A DNA stretch of 64,000 nucleotides. Origin: Spirosomataceae bacterium TFI 002 (lineage in GTDB: Bacteria; Bacteroidota; Bacteroidia; Cytophagales; Spirosomataceae). A model generated the notes under the pieces. That model was not told the DNA's origin, searched no databases, and saw nothing but the letters and a program-made list of their open reading frames with translations. Of the stretch, positions 50,406-59,528 are shown piece by piece. The DNA lies in contig LT907983.1 of assembly GCA_900230115.1 (NCBI GenBank), forward strand, positions 4,045,001 to 4,109,000, in the 5' to 3' direction. The translations under genes were made by a program, and so were the position numbers. How positions within the stretch are numbered: the stretch's first letter is position 1; each line of letters opens with the position of its first letter.

Positions 50406-50543
50406 ATGGAAAGCTCTAACTTTTGGCCTTATTTTTTCTTCGCAATTGTTGTTTTACACTTTATTATAGGTTTTGGTTATTTGGCCTATAAAATGTCTTC
50501 CAAAAACAAAGAAGAAAGTATCAAAACGAATGATGAAGACTGA
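50406..50543 (+). CDS. Small single-helix membrane protein
   Basis: A 45-residue frame starting MESSNFWPYFFFAIVVLHF, with one membrane helix (about 7-28) and a charged tail (KMSSKNKEESIKTNDED). It lies 41 bp after the K+ channel stop and overlaps the end of the converging DUF2490 gene by 23 bp. Helix plus charged tail is typical of real small membrane proteins. Function unknown. Confidence 0.5.
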   Translation: MESSNFWPYFFFAIVVLHFIIGFGYLAYKMSSKNKEESIKTNDED

Positions 50544-51210
50544 CTTGCCCTTGCGACTTTATCCAAGAATCTGTTGCTTGTCTCATAACGCCTAGCTGTA
50601 CTCTCATCCCGTTGTTAAAAACATAGCCTAGTCCTCCGTAAGTTCTATTTCGGTCGTAGATTTCTACTGATCTGTCACCACCAATATCTCTTTGCCCATT
50701 TACAAAAAGCTCATTGTATAAAGCCAGGTAAGTGGTTTTTGCAGTAAGGCTCGAATTGTTGAGAGGAATATTGAGAAATAAATTATAACGCCAACGAGTT
50801 CGCGGATCTTGATTTTGTACAAATCGTTGTTCAAACCTAAATCTGTGGGTGAACAGAAATCTTTTTCCTATACTTTGAGGTAAAAGGGCTTCTTGATAAA
50901 TTCTATTTTCAACACCGGACGATTTGCCTTCACCATAAGTTCCGCTGTTGATGTAGCCGTAGCCTGCAGTCAACTTGATATTAGTGTTTTTGGGTCTGTA
51001 AGTTAATCCAGTTCTTAGCAAAAGTTGCTCTTGATCATTGATCAAATTCCAGCTACGATATTGGTAGTCGCCCTGAAGCCCCCACTGAGAATTTTTGAAA
51101 TCATGATTCCAAAAGTACATATACCACATACCTAATTTATCTTCGTCTGGCTGTGCCACACTAGATAATGAACATAGGATTAGGAAACTTAAAAGGCTTA
51201 TTTTTTTCAT
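50521..51210 (-). CDS. DUF2490 outer-membrane beta-barrel protein
   Basis: A 229-residue protein with a signal peptide (MKKISLLSFLILCSLSSVAQ) and alternating amphipathic strands to the C-terminal Phe, as in DUF2490 barrels (GLQGDYQYRSW near 43-53, FRFEQRFVQNQDPRTRWRY near 120-138). Likely outer-membrane. Last gene of a three-gene minus-strand operon (6-bp gaps). Confidence 0.82.
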   Translation of the reverse strand: MKKISLLSFLILCSLSSVAQPDEDKLGMWYMYFWNHDFKNSQWGLQGDYQYRSWNLINDQEQLLLRTGLTYRPKNTNIKLTAGYGYINSGTYGEGKSSGVENRIYQEALLPQSIGKRFLFTHRFRFEQRFVQNQDPRTRWRYNLFLNIPLNNSSLTAKTTYLALYNELFVNGQRDIGGDRSVEIYDRNRTYGGLGYVFNNGMRVQLGVMRQATDSWIKSQGQVSLHHSF

Positions 51211-51216
51211 AAATGT

Positions 51217-51891
51217 TTAGTTTAGGCTGGTGTAATATACAATTCCCAGCCAAAAGTTATTACTCGTATTCTTACTCACAAAGTCGCTCAGTCTATAGTC
51301 AATACCAGTTTCAATACGATTTTTGTCATTGATTTCATATCCAATAAACGACCCAAGTCGAGCTTCAAATTCTGTCTCATTTTTACTAAATGCTGCCAAG
51401 TACTCATTACTTAGTTTAATGTAAAATTCTCTCGGGTCTATTTGTGTTCCTTGAAGAGCCTTTTCAAAACTGAGTCTATACCTTGACCGAAATGTAAAAT
51501 CTTCTCCCCCTCCAAATGTTTGGTCAATTCCGAATCGATGTCCAAGTCTTTGTTGTCCGAGGTTTTGAATATGATTAAACTGTTGTATAAATCTATTGAT
51601 GGCTTGCTTGTCTATTATTCGTAGGGTATATCCCATGTTAAGGGAGTTTTTGACCGAGAGTTTGTAAGAAAAAATATTAGTAAAGTCGCTTAATACATAT
51701 TGATAGTCACTTTTGTTTTTTTCTAATAGTAGTTGTCTTGACTCTAGCGAACTGACAAGTTTTAAGTTTTCTCCCAACTTAGAAGATAAGTTGATTTTGG
51801 GTAACAATCCTGCGTTGATTTCATTTTGAGCAACCAAATTTACGCTGATGAGTAAAAGCAAGCTTATATGAAGTAGTTTCAACTTTTCCAT
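51217..51891 (-). CDS. Outer-membrane beta-barrel protein, DUF2490-like
   Basis: A 224-residue protein with a signal peptide (…LLLLISVNLVAQ) and a strand-rich body (LGHRFGIDQTF, FTFRSRYRLSFE, FYIKLSNEYLAAF). It is related in pattern to the next gene but clearly diverged. Outer-membrane barrel of unknown role. Confidence 0.72.
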   Translation of the reverse strand: MEKLKLLHISLLLLISVNLVAQNEINAGLLPKINLSSKLGENLKLVSSLESRQLLLEKNKSDYQYVLSDFTNIFSYKLSVKNSLNMGYTLRIIDKQAINRFIQQFNHIQNLGQQRLGHRFGIDQTFGGGEDFTFRSRYRLSFEKALQGTQIDPREFYIKLSNEYLAAFSKNETEFEARLGSFIGYEINDKNRIETGIDYRLSDFVSKNTSNNFWLGIVYYTSLN

Positions 51892-51897
51892 GAACTT

Positions 51898-52467
51898 CTA
51901 AAACTCAAGGTTAAAAGTTGATCGTGTTACAATTTGCTTTTTTTCTATAAGTTCACCCTTTTCGGTAAAAAGGTATTCATACATCTTAGAATTGCTGTTT
52001 GCTCTACCCTCTACTTCAATTTCATAGGCGATTATAAAGTCAGAAGTTACCTTTTCATTCTTTAAGAATTTTTTAACTGTTTCTAACTCACCGCTCCATT
52101 GAATCTGAGTTTTTCGTATTTTAAATTTGTCGAAATCTGATTTTAGTTTGGAGTTAATAGCTTGCTTAGTAGGAGCGTTTAAACTCGAAAATTTAATTTT
52201 CTTTTCGATATCCTGGAGTTCTCCGTCATGTGAAAACTCAATACTGAATGTTTTCCCTTTTTTAAATGATTTAGCTTCAATACTCTTTCCCTTATCACTT
52301 TCTTCAGCAAACCACTTGAGATTGAGATCGCCAAAGTATTCTTCAGTAAAAGAGGAGGCTTTCGTGGGTACTTCGCTAATAGGTAGGGAATATTCTCTCT
52401 CCAATTTAACCTGACAGAAAGTTACATGGTAAAACAATAGTAGGGTTAGAGTAATGATATAATTCAT
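51898..52467 (-). CDS. Secreted protein, PepSY-like, unknown function
   Basis: A 189-residue protein with a signal peptide (MNYIITLTLLLFYHVTFC). Two similar alpha/beta halves, each like a PepSY or BLIP-type unit (about 40-100 and 110-185), are suggested by the strand/helix pattern. First gene of the operon with the two barrel proteins, so a periplasmic partner of them is plausible. Family not recognised with confidence. Confidence 0.6.
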   Translation of the reverse strand: MNYIITLTLLLFYHVTFCQVKLEREYSLPISEVPTKASSFTEEYFGDLNLKWFAEESDKGKSIEAKSFKKGKTFSIEFSHDGELQDIEKKIKFSSLNAPTKQAINSKLKSDFDKFKIRKTQIQWSGELETVKKFLKNEKVTSDFIIAYEIEVEGRANSNSKMYEYLFTEKGELIEKKQIVTRSTFNLEF

Positions 52468-52880
52468 GAACCTTTACTTTTCTATGCTACAAAAATATTT
52501 GAAGGGTTTTAGTTTCCATAATTGCTTTTGTAAGGGAATTTTAATGTAGCATTATCATTCCTCGCTAAACTATTCGGTTTGTGCCATTAAGAGTTTACTT
52601 AAGTCATGAGTACATATATTCCGCGTTGCTGATGGTCAATAAATGCATTTGTTTAAATCTGATTATACTTCTATTTCGCCGATAATTTGGGAACCAAAGC
52701 ATAAAGTGAATTAAGATTGGTGGGCTCTTAGTTAATTTTAATTGGTTAAAATTTGGATCAAAAGCTTTCTTGCGTTTGTGTCAGGTTTAGCTTTTTTATT
52801 ATTCGGTAGGTCTATTTCGGTTTCAGATTTTACTTAAAATTTGATTATTCTTAAATTTGATTGAAAATAAAAATACAGCT
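52468..52880. other. Intergenic region, divergent promoters presumed
   Basis: About 410 bp between divergent genes. Two ATTGGT words near 52715-52745 are 25 bp apart, not the 21-bp period of the LytTR arrays. No other element recognised. Confidence 0.45.
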
Positions 52881-55700
52881 ATGCGTCCACTACTATCCAT
52901 AATTCCCCTATTATTTATTGTTTTTAGTCTTAATGCACAGGTGAAAACTGGCTTTGTGGACGAACTGGTTAATGACTCGTGGGACACTCCTGTTGGTATT
53001 ACTTTTGACGATATGGGAAGGGCGTTTGTTTGGGAAAAAGATGGAAAGGTTTTTCACTTGATGAATAACACGAAGGTCGAACTTATTGATATAGAAGAAG
53101 AAGTAGGAAGTTGGTATGATAATGGGATGAATGGCTTTGCGTTGGATCCCAATTATATGACTAATGGATATATTTATCTTTTATATGTAGTTGATAGACA
53201 CCATTTAATGCATTTTGGGACACCTAATTATAATTCTAATTCCAATGACTATGAATCTGCAACCATTGGTCGGATAACTAGATACACGGTAAGTAATCCA
53301 ATGACAAATCCTGTTGTGGACTACAATTCAAGATTTGTGTTAGTGGGTTCCACTATTTCAAATGGATTCCCTATAGTAACCGATAATCATGGACTTGGTA
53401 GTATTGTATTTGGGACTGATGGTTCACTTTTAGCATCAAATGGTGATGGAGCAAATGTTCATTATGATAATTCAAATAGCCCATTTGCGGTACAAGCTAG
53501 AAATGATGGCATACTTAGAATGGATGAAGCACTTAATCACATGAGGGTTCAAGATATAACTTCCCTTTCTGGTAAAATTATAAGGATTGACCCTGCTACT
53601 GGTTTGGGTTTACCATCTAATCCCTTTTACGACGCTTTAAACCCAGGAAGCGGGCAGTCAAAAGTTTGGGCATATGGTTTTAGGAATCCTTTTAGATTTA
53701 CATTAAAACCAGAAACAGGAAGTCATTACATGACTGATGGCAACCCGGGAGTTTTTGTTGTGGGAGAGGTAGGTTGGAATACTAATGAAGAATTAAATGT
53801 TATTGATGGCCCTGGTCAAAATTTTGGATGGCCAAAATATGAAGGGATGACGCTTGAACCGGACTTTGGAGATTTTACACCTACATTGAATGGCACACAT
53901 AAGTTACCAATAATAGAGTATCCACACGACAGTAGCAGTACTGCAAGAGCTAGAATAGGCGGCCAAAATGTTAATTTTGGAACATCCGCTTTTAACTTCC
54001 CAGATATCGATGGAGTGTCTGTAATAGGAGGTGTGTTTTATACTGGAACAGCATTTCCAGAGAGCTATCATCACAAGTACTTTATGGGTGATTATGATTC
54101 TAAGGGATGGATAAAAACCATGGATTTGGATGCCAATAATGAACCAACAAATTTTGAGCCTTTTGCTGAAGGTGGAAACCCAAATGTCCCTATTTCTATT
54201 TCAAACTATCCAACTTGTTTTGCATATAACCCTGTGGATGGGAATATTTATTATACCCGTTTTAAGTACAATGACATAAATGAATTGAGAAGGATTCGTT
54301 ATTCCCCAATTGGTGGAAATGCCCCTAACGCAATTGCACAATCAAATAAAACATACGGTGCAAGTCCATTGGAGGTCAACTTTTATGGTAACTTAAGTTC
54401 AGATCCAGAAAATAATATTGTGAGTTATGAATGGGATTTTGGAGACGGTTCTCCAAAATCAACTTCTGTAGACCCAGTACACACTTTTACCGAAGTTGGA
54501 AGAGTAATAAGAAATGTCACCTTGAAAGTGACTGATTCTCAAAGTAATGAAAGCACAACTCAATTAGCTATCCACATTAATAATACCCCCCCAATAATTA
54601 TTTCAACAAGTATAGACACGCTATATTCTGTTACGACAGCAGAAATTGACATAGAATTAGACTGTGAAGTAAGAGACCTTGAATCTAGCGAAGCTAATCT
54701 TACCTATGAATGGACGGTTGAATTAGTACACAATACTCATTCACATGTTGATGCAACTCATACCTCCAAATCGGCTAACATCGAATTATTAAGGACTCCT
54801 AATGATGCCAATTTGTATTACTATAGAGTAAATCTAAAAGTAACAGATGAGGATGGCTTGAGTACAGAAATTAATAAGTCAATATTTTTTGATATAAACA
54901 ACAATGTGGATTTAAGCCCGCCATCGGAAATATCAAATTTGAAATATAGAGTCATAAACGAACATAAGGGGAAGATAGAATGGGATCATTCGACTGACGA
55001 CAATGGTGTGTACATTTATGAAGTTTATAAGAATGATAAAAAAGTGCAAGATGTAATTCATGGTATGCATTATTATTATGTGAATGACCAGCAAAACGGG
55101 ATAGCAGCTTCTTTCAAAATTGTTGCTCGTGATAGTAGTGGAAAAGCTAGTGGTGATAAATTTATTTATTTCGATTTTGCTAATCCAACCTGCTTTCCAT
55201 TAGCTTCTTGTGTTTTCACTGATAGTGCAACTACTTCTCCTGTCCTAAACCTGAATGCGACCTATAGTAGCTCACAAATGAATCTCACATGGAACGCAGT
55301 TAATGATACAGATTTTAATACTTATGAAGTACTTCTAAACGGAGTGAAAGTTATGTCTACAGCTTCAAATAATGGAGTTATTGACCATTTTTTGTTTAAA
55401 AATGGATGGAATGCTATTCAAGTGCAATCGATGGATAACAACAACAATAGAATTAGCAGTAATACATTTCTTCATTGGAATCTTTCATGTCCAGATAATA
55501 TTTCACTACTAAGTCCAATAGACGATTATTTAAATGAAATGAAACTTTTGAAAGGTAGGTTATCAGTTCAGGCAGTAAATAAGATAGAAGGTACAACTAG
55601 TAATATAAACTATATCTCCGAAGGGAATATTCAATTAAATCCTGGGTTTAAAGTTGAAAATGGGGCGGTTTTTAAAGCAGAAATTAAGGATTGCTTCTAG
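52881..55700 (+). CDS. Secreted glucose/sorbosone dehydrogenase-like protein with PKD domain
   Basis: A 939-residue exported protein. Start set at ATG 52881 so the signal peptide MRPLLSIIPLLFIVFSLNAQ is first. Residues about 30-475 form a beta-propeller of the soluble PQQ glucose/sorbosone dehydrogenase type (VWAYGFRNPFRFTL, GEVGWNTNEELNVI, GQNFGWPKYEG). A PKD domain follows (about 480-570, WDFGDG), then Ig/FnIII-like segments and the PGF…VFKAEI…C module. Probably a surface or secreted sugar-binding or oxidising protein; PQQ synthesis genes are not in this window. Confidence 0.82.
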   Translation: MRPLLSIIPLLFIVFSLNAQVKTGFVDELVNDSWDTPVGITFDDMGRAFVWEKDGKVFHLMNNTKVELIDIEEEVGSWYDNGMNGFALDPNYMTNGYIYLLYVVDRHHLMHFGTPNYNSNSNDYESATIGRITRYTVSNPMTNPVVDYNSRFVLVGSTISNGFPIVTDNHGLGSIVFGTDGSLLASNGDGANVHYDNSNSPFAVQARNDGILRMDEALNHMRVQDITSLSGKIIRIDPATGLGLPSNPFYDALNPGSGQSKVWAYGFRNPFRFTLKPETGSHYMTDGNPGVFVVGEVGWNTNEELNVIDGPGQNFGWPKYEGMTLEPDFGDFTPTLNGTHKLPIIEYPHDSSSTARARIGGQNVNFGTSAFNFPDIDGVSVIGGVFYTGTAFPESYHHKYFMGDYDSKGWIKTMDLDANNEPTNFEPFAEGGNPNVPISISNYPTCFAYNPVDGNIYYTRFKYNDINELRRIRYSPIGGNAPNAIAQSNKTYGASPLEVNFYGNLSSDPENNIVSYEWDFGDGSPKSTSVDPVHTFTEVGRVIRNVTLKVTDSQSNESTTQLAIHINNTPPIIISTSIDTLYSVTTAEIDIELDCEVRDLESSEANLTYEWTVELVHNTHSHVDATHTSKSANIELLRTPNDANLYYYRVNLKVTDEDGLSTEINKSIFFDINNNVDLSPPSEISNLKYRVINEHKGKIEWDHSTDDNGVYIYEVYKNDKKVQDVIHGMHYYYVNDQQNGIAASFKIVARDSSGKASGDKFIYFDFANPTCFPLASCVFTDSATTSPVLNLNATYSSSQMNLTWNAVNDTDFNTYEVLLNGVKVMSTASNNGVIDHFLFKNGWNAIQVQSMDNNNNRISSNTFLHWNLSCPDNISLLSPIDDYLNEMKLLKGRLSVQAVNKIEGTTSNINYISEGNIQLNPGFKVENGAVFKAEIKDCF

Positions 55701-55714
55701 TAGATATTTTTGTT

Positions 55715-57688
55715 CTAAGCTTCCATTTCAAGCTCGTGATGTAGGTTCATGTATTTTGCGGGCAACTTGATGCTGACCATTGTACCAGTTGGGAAGCCTT
55801 TTTCGTCCTCAAGGTCGTAAATATGAATTGAGTATTCACCTTCAGTTTTTTTAAAGTAATTCTCAAGTCTATCTTGGGTTAGTTGAATACCAATAGATTT
55901 GCGGTTGAGCGTTTTATTGGAGTTGATTTCTCTTGATCTTTTTCGTCCTATTCCATTGTCTTCGATTTGGATTTCGACGACATTTTCAGTTGCTTTTTGA
56001 ACTTTAAGACTCACTCTTTTATCTCCTTCTTTTGAAGAAAGTCCATGCCAGATTGCATTTTCCAAAAATGGCTGGAGGATCATGGACGGGATTTTAATTT
56101 GATTCGTGTTAATATGTGGATCTATACTTGTTTCAAAGTTGATTTTATTTGAAAACCTGATGTTTTCAATGTTCATATAGAGTTCCATCGTGGCTAGCTC
56201 GTCGTGTAATGTGATATCACGTTCTTGCGAGGTTGTGAGTATCGCCCTTATTAGTTTCGAGAATTTATTTAGATAATATACTGCTTTGTCTTTATCGTTA
56301 TTGATGATATAAAGCTTTATTGAATTGAGCGAATTAAAAATAAAATGAGGGTTCATTTGAGAACGAAGCATAGTTTGTTCCATGCTTAATAGCTCCTTTT
56401 CACTTTTAAGTTTGTGCTGTCTATAGAAAAAGTAAAGTAGACCACTTAAAAGAACCAACACCAATACGAGAGCTGTGAAAAGCTTCTTGTTATCGCTTAG
56501 TTTTAGATTTACAAGTTCATTTTCTTTCTCAAGTAGGTCAATGGTGTCTTTCTTTTTTTCCGAATCATATTTCATGATCAGGTTGGCGACGTAATCTTGA
56601 TTTTCTTTATTGAGAAATTTCTTCTCATTTTCGTAAAAGAGCTCGCTGTATTCAAAAGCTTTCTTAAAGTCTCCCTGCTGCTCACTCAACTTGGAGAGGT
56701 GTTTATAGTTCTCTGCAATATAGAATTGGAGGCTATGTTTTTTTGCAACATCCAGTGCCTTTTCAAGGTAAAATTGAGCTTTGGGTAAGTTATTAATTCC
56801 TAAGTAACCTCTACCGGTATTGGTATAGGTTTCAACAATATAGTACATATCGCCGTTTTTTTCAGCTACCGAGATAGTAGGTAAAACAAGGTCCAAAGCT
56901 TGTTGATATTTACCTTGAAGTATATAGATATTTCCTATGCTATTCTTACAAATCACTCTGCCGTAATCGGAGCTAATACTGTCATTATAAGCCAATGACA
57001 TTTCAAAAGACTCCAATGCTTTGTCCAATTGACCTTTTTCCTCATAAATACCCCCAATATTCTGGTAGTTTATGGCGAGACCAAGCTTATTATCAATTTT
57101 TCGTTCTATGTCCATTGAAAGTGCGAACTCTTTTAAGGCTAGGTCACCTTCCCGCATCGTGAGATATATATTTCCAATGCTATTGTGTGAAACGGCAGTG
57201 CTTTTAAGAGCATTGTGGTCATTGAGTCCACTTTTATCAATAAGCTCCAATGCCTCTTGATGGGCGTCCATTCCCTCTTTCACTCTGTCAATTCTTCGAT
57301 AAACCACACCGAGCATATTTAGGCTGGTTACCTTAAAGATGATGCTCTTACACCTTTCAGAATATACCAATGCTTCTTTATGGACACTTATTGCTTTATC
57401 GTATTGCGAGGCATTTCTATAGTTGATTGCTAGTCTATCTAATCCAACGGTCATGCCCTCAGGGTAATCCGCTGCTCTACACTTTTCAATAAACTCTTTG
57501 ACCAATGTGGTGTCACGTCCTATCTGACCAATTGCGGTATGAACATTTATAAAACTAGTATCTCTTCTTTCTATAACTTCATCTAAACTGAACTTTTGGT
57601 TCTGTGCCAAGGCCGAGTGAGCTCCCAAAAGTGTAAAATACACTAGCAAGAGCTTCGTGAAACCTATGATTATGCAAGGCCTGTTCAT
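55715..57688 (-). CDS. TPR-containing LytS-type sensor histidine kinase
   Basis: A 657-residue membrane kinase. An exported sensor half with a signal-like N-terminus and about seven tetratricopeptide repeats (80-380) is followed by one membrane helix (about 400-420), a coiled linker, and a His_kinase domain with MNPHFIFNSLNS (His about 444) and a HATPase domain (NAIWHGL near 545, EDNGIGRKRS). This is the LytS/YehU class. The response regulator stop and this start codon are adjacent (TAA-ATG), so both are translated from one mRNA. Confidence 0.92.
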   Translation of the reverse strand: MNRPCIIIGFTKLLLVYFTLLGAHSALAQNQKFSLDEVIERRDTSFINVHTAIGQIGRDTTLVKEFIEKCRAADYPEGMTVGLDRLAINYRNASQYDKAISVHKEALVYSERCKSIIFKVTSLNMLGVVYRRIDRVKEGMDAHQEALELIDKSGLNDHNALKSTAVSHNSIGNIYLTMREGDLALKEFALSMDIERKIDNKLGLAINYQNIGGIYEEKGQLDKALESFEMSLAYNDSISSDYGRVICKNSIGNIYILQGKYQQALDLVLPTISVAEKNGDMYYIVETYTNTGRGYLGINNLPKAQFYLEKALDVAKKHSLQFYIAENYKHLSKLSEQQGDFKKAFEYSELFYENEKKFLNKENQDYVANLIMKYDSEKKKDTIDLLEKENELVNLKLSDNKKLFTALVLVLVLLSGLLYFFYRQHKLKSEKELLSMEQTMLRSQMNPHFIFNSLNSIKLYIINNDKDKAVYYLNKFSKLIRAILTTSQERDITLHDELATMELYMNIENIRFSNKINFETSIDPHINTNQIKIPSMILQPFLENAIWHGLSSKEGDKRVSLKVQKATENVVEIQIEDNGIGRKRSREINSNKTLNRKSIGIQLTQDRLENYFKKTEGEYSIHIYDLEDEKGFPTGTMVSIKLPAKYMNLHHELEMEA

Positions 57689-58435
57689 TTAAAACATATC
57701 CAAGAATATTGATTTTCTTTGTCTAGCAACTGGAACCGTTTTATTGTTACTCAGTACTATATACGACTCTGTTTTTAAATATTCTTTGACTTTAGTTAGA
57801 TTGATTATAAAAGAATTGTGTATTCTGAAAAACTCGTCTCCTGAGAGTTTTTCTTCAATTTTCTTTAACGTTTGTGTTACAAAAATTGTTTTATTGTCTT
57901 CGAGGTAGACTTTGGTATAGTTTCCATCAGCCTCACACAAAATGATTTCTTCTGGCATCAGGAAAATGATTTTTCCGTCGCTATTTATTCCTATTTTTTT
58001 AGTGGATGAGTTTGTCTTAGAGACAATATCCATGAGTGTCTGTTCAAATTTATCTTTAACAGTACTATTTGAAATTTGCTCTTCAAGCTTTTTTACTGCC
58101 TCAGAGAGGTCATCACTATCAATTGGCTTGAGTAAATAATCCAACGCACGCTCTTTTATGGCATTGATACCATACTGATCGTAAGCTGTAGTGATGATAA
58201 CTGAGAATTGTCGATTAGGGATTTGGTCTAGGAGTTGGAAACCATCCATCCCTGGCATTTCTATGTCAAGAAAAAGCCCGTCGATATCGTCATTTTCTTT
58301 TAAGAATTGTAAGGCTAATTGGGGTTTGTCAAATGTACCCACGACTACAACATTTGGGCAGAAATTTTCTAATTCCCACTGCAGCCCTTGTAAGGCTTTT
58401 GGTTCGTCATCTACGAGTACTACTTTGATCATCAT
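57689..58435 (-). CDS. LytTR-family response regulator
   Basis: A 248-residue regulator: receiver domain with phospho-acceptor Asp57 (FLDIEMPG) and Lys in LLKPID near 107, then a LytTR DNA-binding domain (IILCEADGNYTKVYL … ARQRKS). Pairs with the TPR kinase gene directly downstream. A three-copy TTGGT array lies 60 bp upstream. The start is ATG 58435 or the following ATG. Confidence 0.93.
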   Translation of the reverse strand: MMIKVVLVDDEPKALQGLQWELENFCPNVVVVGTFDKPQLALQFLKENDDIDGLFLDIEMPGMDGFQLLDQIPNRQFSVIITTAYDQYGINAIKERALDYLLKPIDSDDLSEAVKKLEEQISNSTVKDKFEQTLMDIVSKTNSSTKKIGINSDGKIIFLMPEEIILCEADGNYTKVYLEDNKTIFVTQTLKKIEEKLSGDEFFRIHNSFIINLTKVKEYLKTESYIVLSNNKTVPVARQRKSIFLDMF

Positions 58436-58494
58436 AAGTTTATAATGTGGTCAATTTATGAATTATTTTTTCTGCTCACTATGATTTTTAGTAA

Positions 58495-58541
58495 ATGGTC
58501 GTTTTATCGATGTAGTTGGTCAGAATTACTTATTGCTTGGT
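58495..58541 (-). promoter_or_regulatory. Three-copy 21-bp-period array before the two-component operon
   Basis: ATGGT (58495), TTGGT (58516) and TTGGT (58537) on the plus strand, exactly 21 bp apart; read toward the gene the boxes begin ACCAAGC, ACCAACT and ACCATTT. Same geometry as the arrays at 29834 and 59064. The last box touches the T-run of the LytTR gene 4 terminator. Confidence 0.62.
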
Positions 58542-58575
58542 AAAAAAGAAGGCGAGCAATAGTATGCTCGCCTTC
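58541..58575 (-). terminator. Terminator of LytTR gene 4
   Basis: Eleven-base perfect stem GAAGGCGAGCA / TGCTCGCCTTC with a six-base loop and a TTTTTT tail on the minus strand. Confidence 0.93.
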
Positions 58576-58600
58576 CCAATTAAAAGAATATGCTTTGATA

Positions 58601-58972
58601 CTAAACCCCAATATCCCACTTAGTGTCCTTCAAAAAATCAATTAATTCCCTGCCCTTTCTTCTCGAAAGTTGTAGCTCTTTCCCATCCTTCATTTTAATG
58701 AATTTTGAATTTCCTCTAGTCACAATTTCATTTGCGTAGTTTAAATTGATAAGAAGCCCTTTCCTCGGTGAGAAAAAGCCCCTCTCTTCATTTAACTTAG
58801 AAGTAAAAGTTCTAAGCGTAAAAGAGCTAATAAACGATTTACCCTTTGAAAGCTGGAAGTTACTATAGTTGCCATCTCCTTCTATATACTTGATGTCGTC
58901 AGTAGGGATGCTGTTTTTGCCGTAATCCATTACTAGGTAGGCATTTCCAGTAGATGTAGTAAAAGTTTTCAT
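58601..58972 (-). CDS. Stand-alone LytTR DNA-binding protein (4)
   Basis: A 123-residue LytTR-only protein starting MKTFTTSTGNAYLVMDYGK. Motifs: YIEGDGNYSNFQL, SSFTLRTF, SPRKGLLINLNY, LSRRKGRELIDFL. Closest to copy 3 at 29.4-29.8 kb. It lies directly upstream of the kinase/regulator operon but has its own terminator. Its own 21-bp-period array is 92 bp upstream. Confidence 0.87.
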   Translation of the reverse strand: MKTFTTSTGNAYLVMDYGKNSIPTDDIKYIEGDGNYSNFQLSKGKSFISSFTLRTFTSKLNEERGFFSPRKGLLINLNYANEIVTRGNSKFIKMKDGKELQLSRRKGRELIDFLKDTKWDIGV

Positions 58973-59063
58973 GGTTTCAAAGTTTTGGTTTATAAGTCTC
59001 TTTGGCGATAAGACATTACAAGCTTAACCTTTAAAACATAACCGTTCAATCAAAATTTACTGG

Positions 59064-59110
59064 TTGGTAGGTTTTTGTAAATGGTTGGTAAGATTTTCTA
59101 AATAGTTGGT
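59064..59110 (-). promoter_or_regulatory. Three-copy 21-bp-period TTGGT array, putative LytTR operator
   Basis: TTGGT at 59064, 59085 and 59106 on the plus strand, exactly 21 bp apart. Toward the gene the boxes read ACCAACTATTTAG, ACCAACCATTTAC and ACCAACCAG. Flanking AT-rich spacers are also similar to those at 29834-29880. Confidence 0.7.
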
Positions 59111-59300
59111 TTTTATGCCAAAATCTGTTCGGTTTGGTGTATTTGTGGACACAACCGAAGGCTGAATTGATCAATCTGTGCTTATAACAAATGAAAAGGT
59201 CCTAAGGACTAACTGGTCGGGTGGAATCGAAAAGTTTTCCTAATGTCCAAAACTATCACATAGGAGATAAACCCAGTTGCTTTAATAGGGTAGTAGGGAG
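59111..59300. other. Intergenic stretch, nothing recognised
   Basis: About 190 bp between the array and the VF530-type gene; no gene-like frame or repeat seen. Confidence 0.4.
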
Positions 59301-59528
59301 TTAGTGCTTAACAGCCCAAAGGTAAAATTTCTCCACTTTCTGCCTAGCCCATGGAGTTTTACGAAGGAAAACCAGACTTGAGTTCATGGTTGGGTTATTT
59401 TTAAAACAATTGACATTTACTTGTTCAGCAAGCCCTTCCCAGCCATACCTGGCTTTGAGGTAAGTCAGTATTTCTTTTAGCGTAATTCCGTGAAGTGGAT
59501 TATTTGGTTGTGGATCTGTGTTTTTCAT
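59301..59528 (-). CDS. VF530-type small DNA-binding protein
   Basis: A 75-residue protein with the VF530 (DUF2132) features: NNPLHGITLKEILTYL (9-24), YGWEGLAE, CFKNNPTMNSSLVFLRKTPW (41-60). Structures of the family suggest DNA binding. Its ATG overlaps the helicase stop (TAATG), implying coupled translation and perhaps a shared role in nucleic acid handling. Confidence 0.9.
   Translation of the reverse strand: MKNTDPQPNNPLHGITLKEILTYLKARYGWEGLAEQVNVNCFKNNPTMNSSLVFLRKTPWARQKVEKFYLWAVKH

Noticed and set aside
52715-52745. Two ATTGGT words as a LytTR operator
   Set aside because: Spacing is 25 bp, not 21; no third copy.
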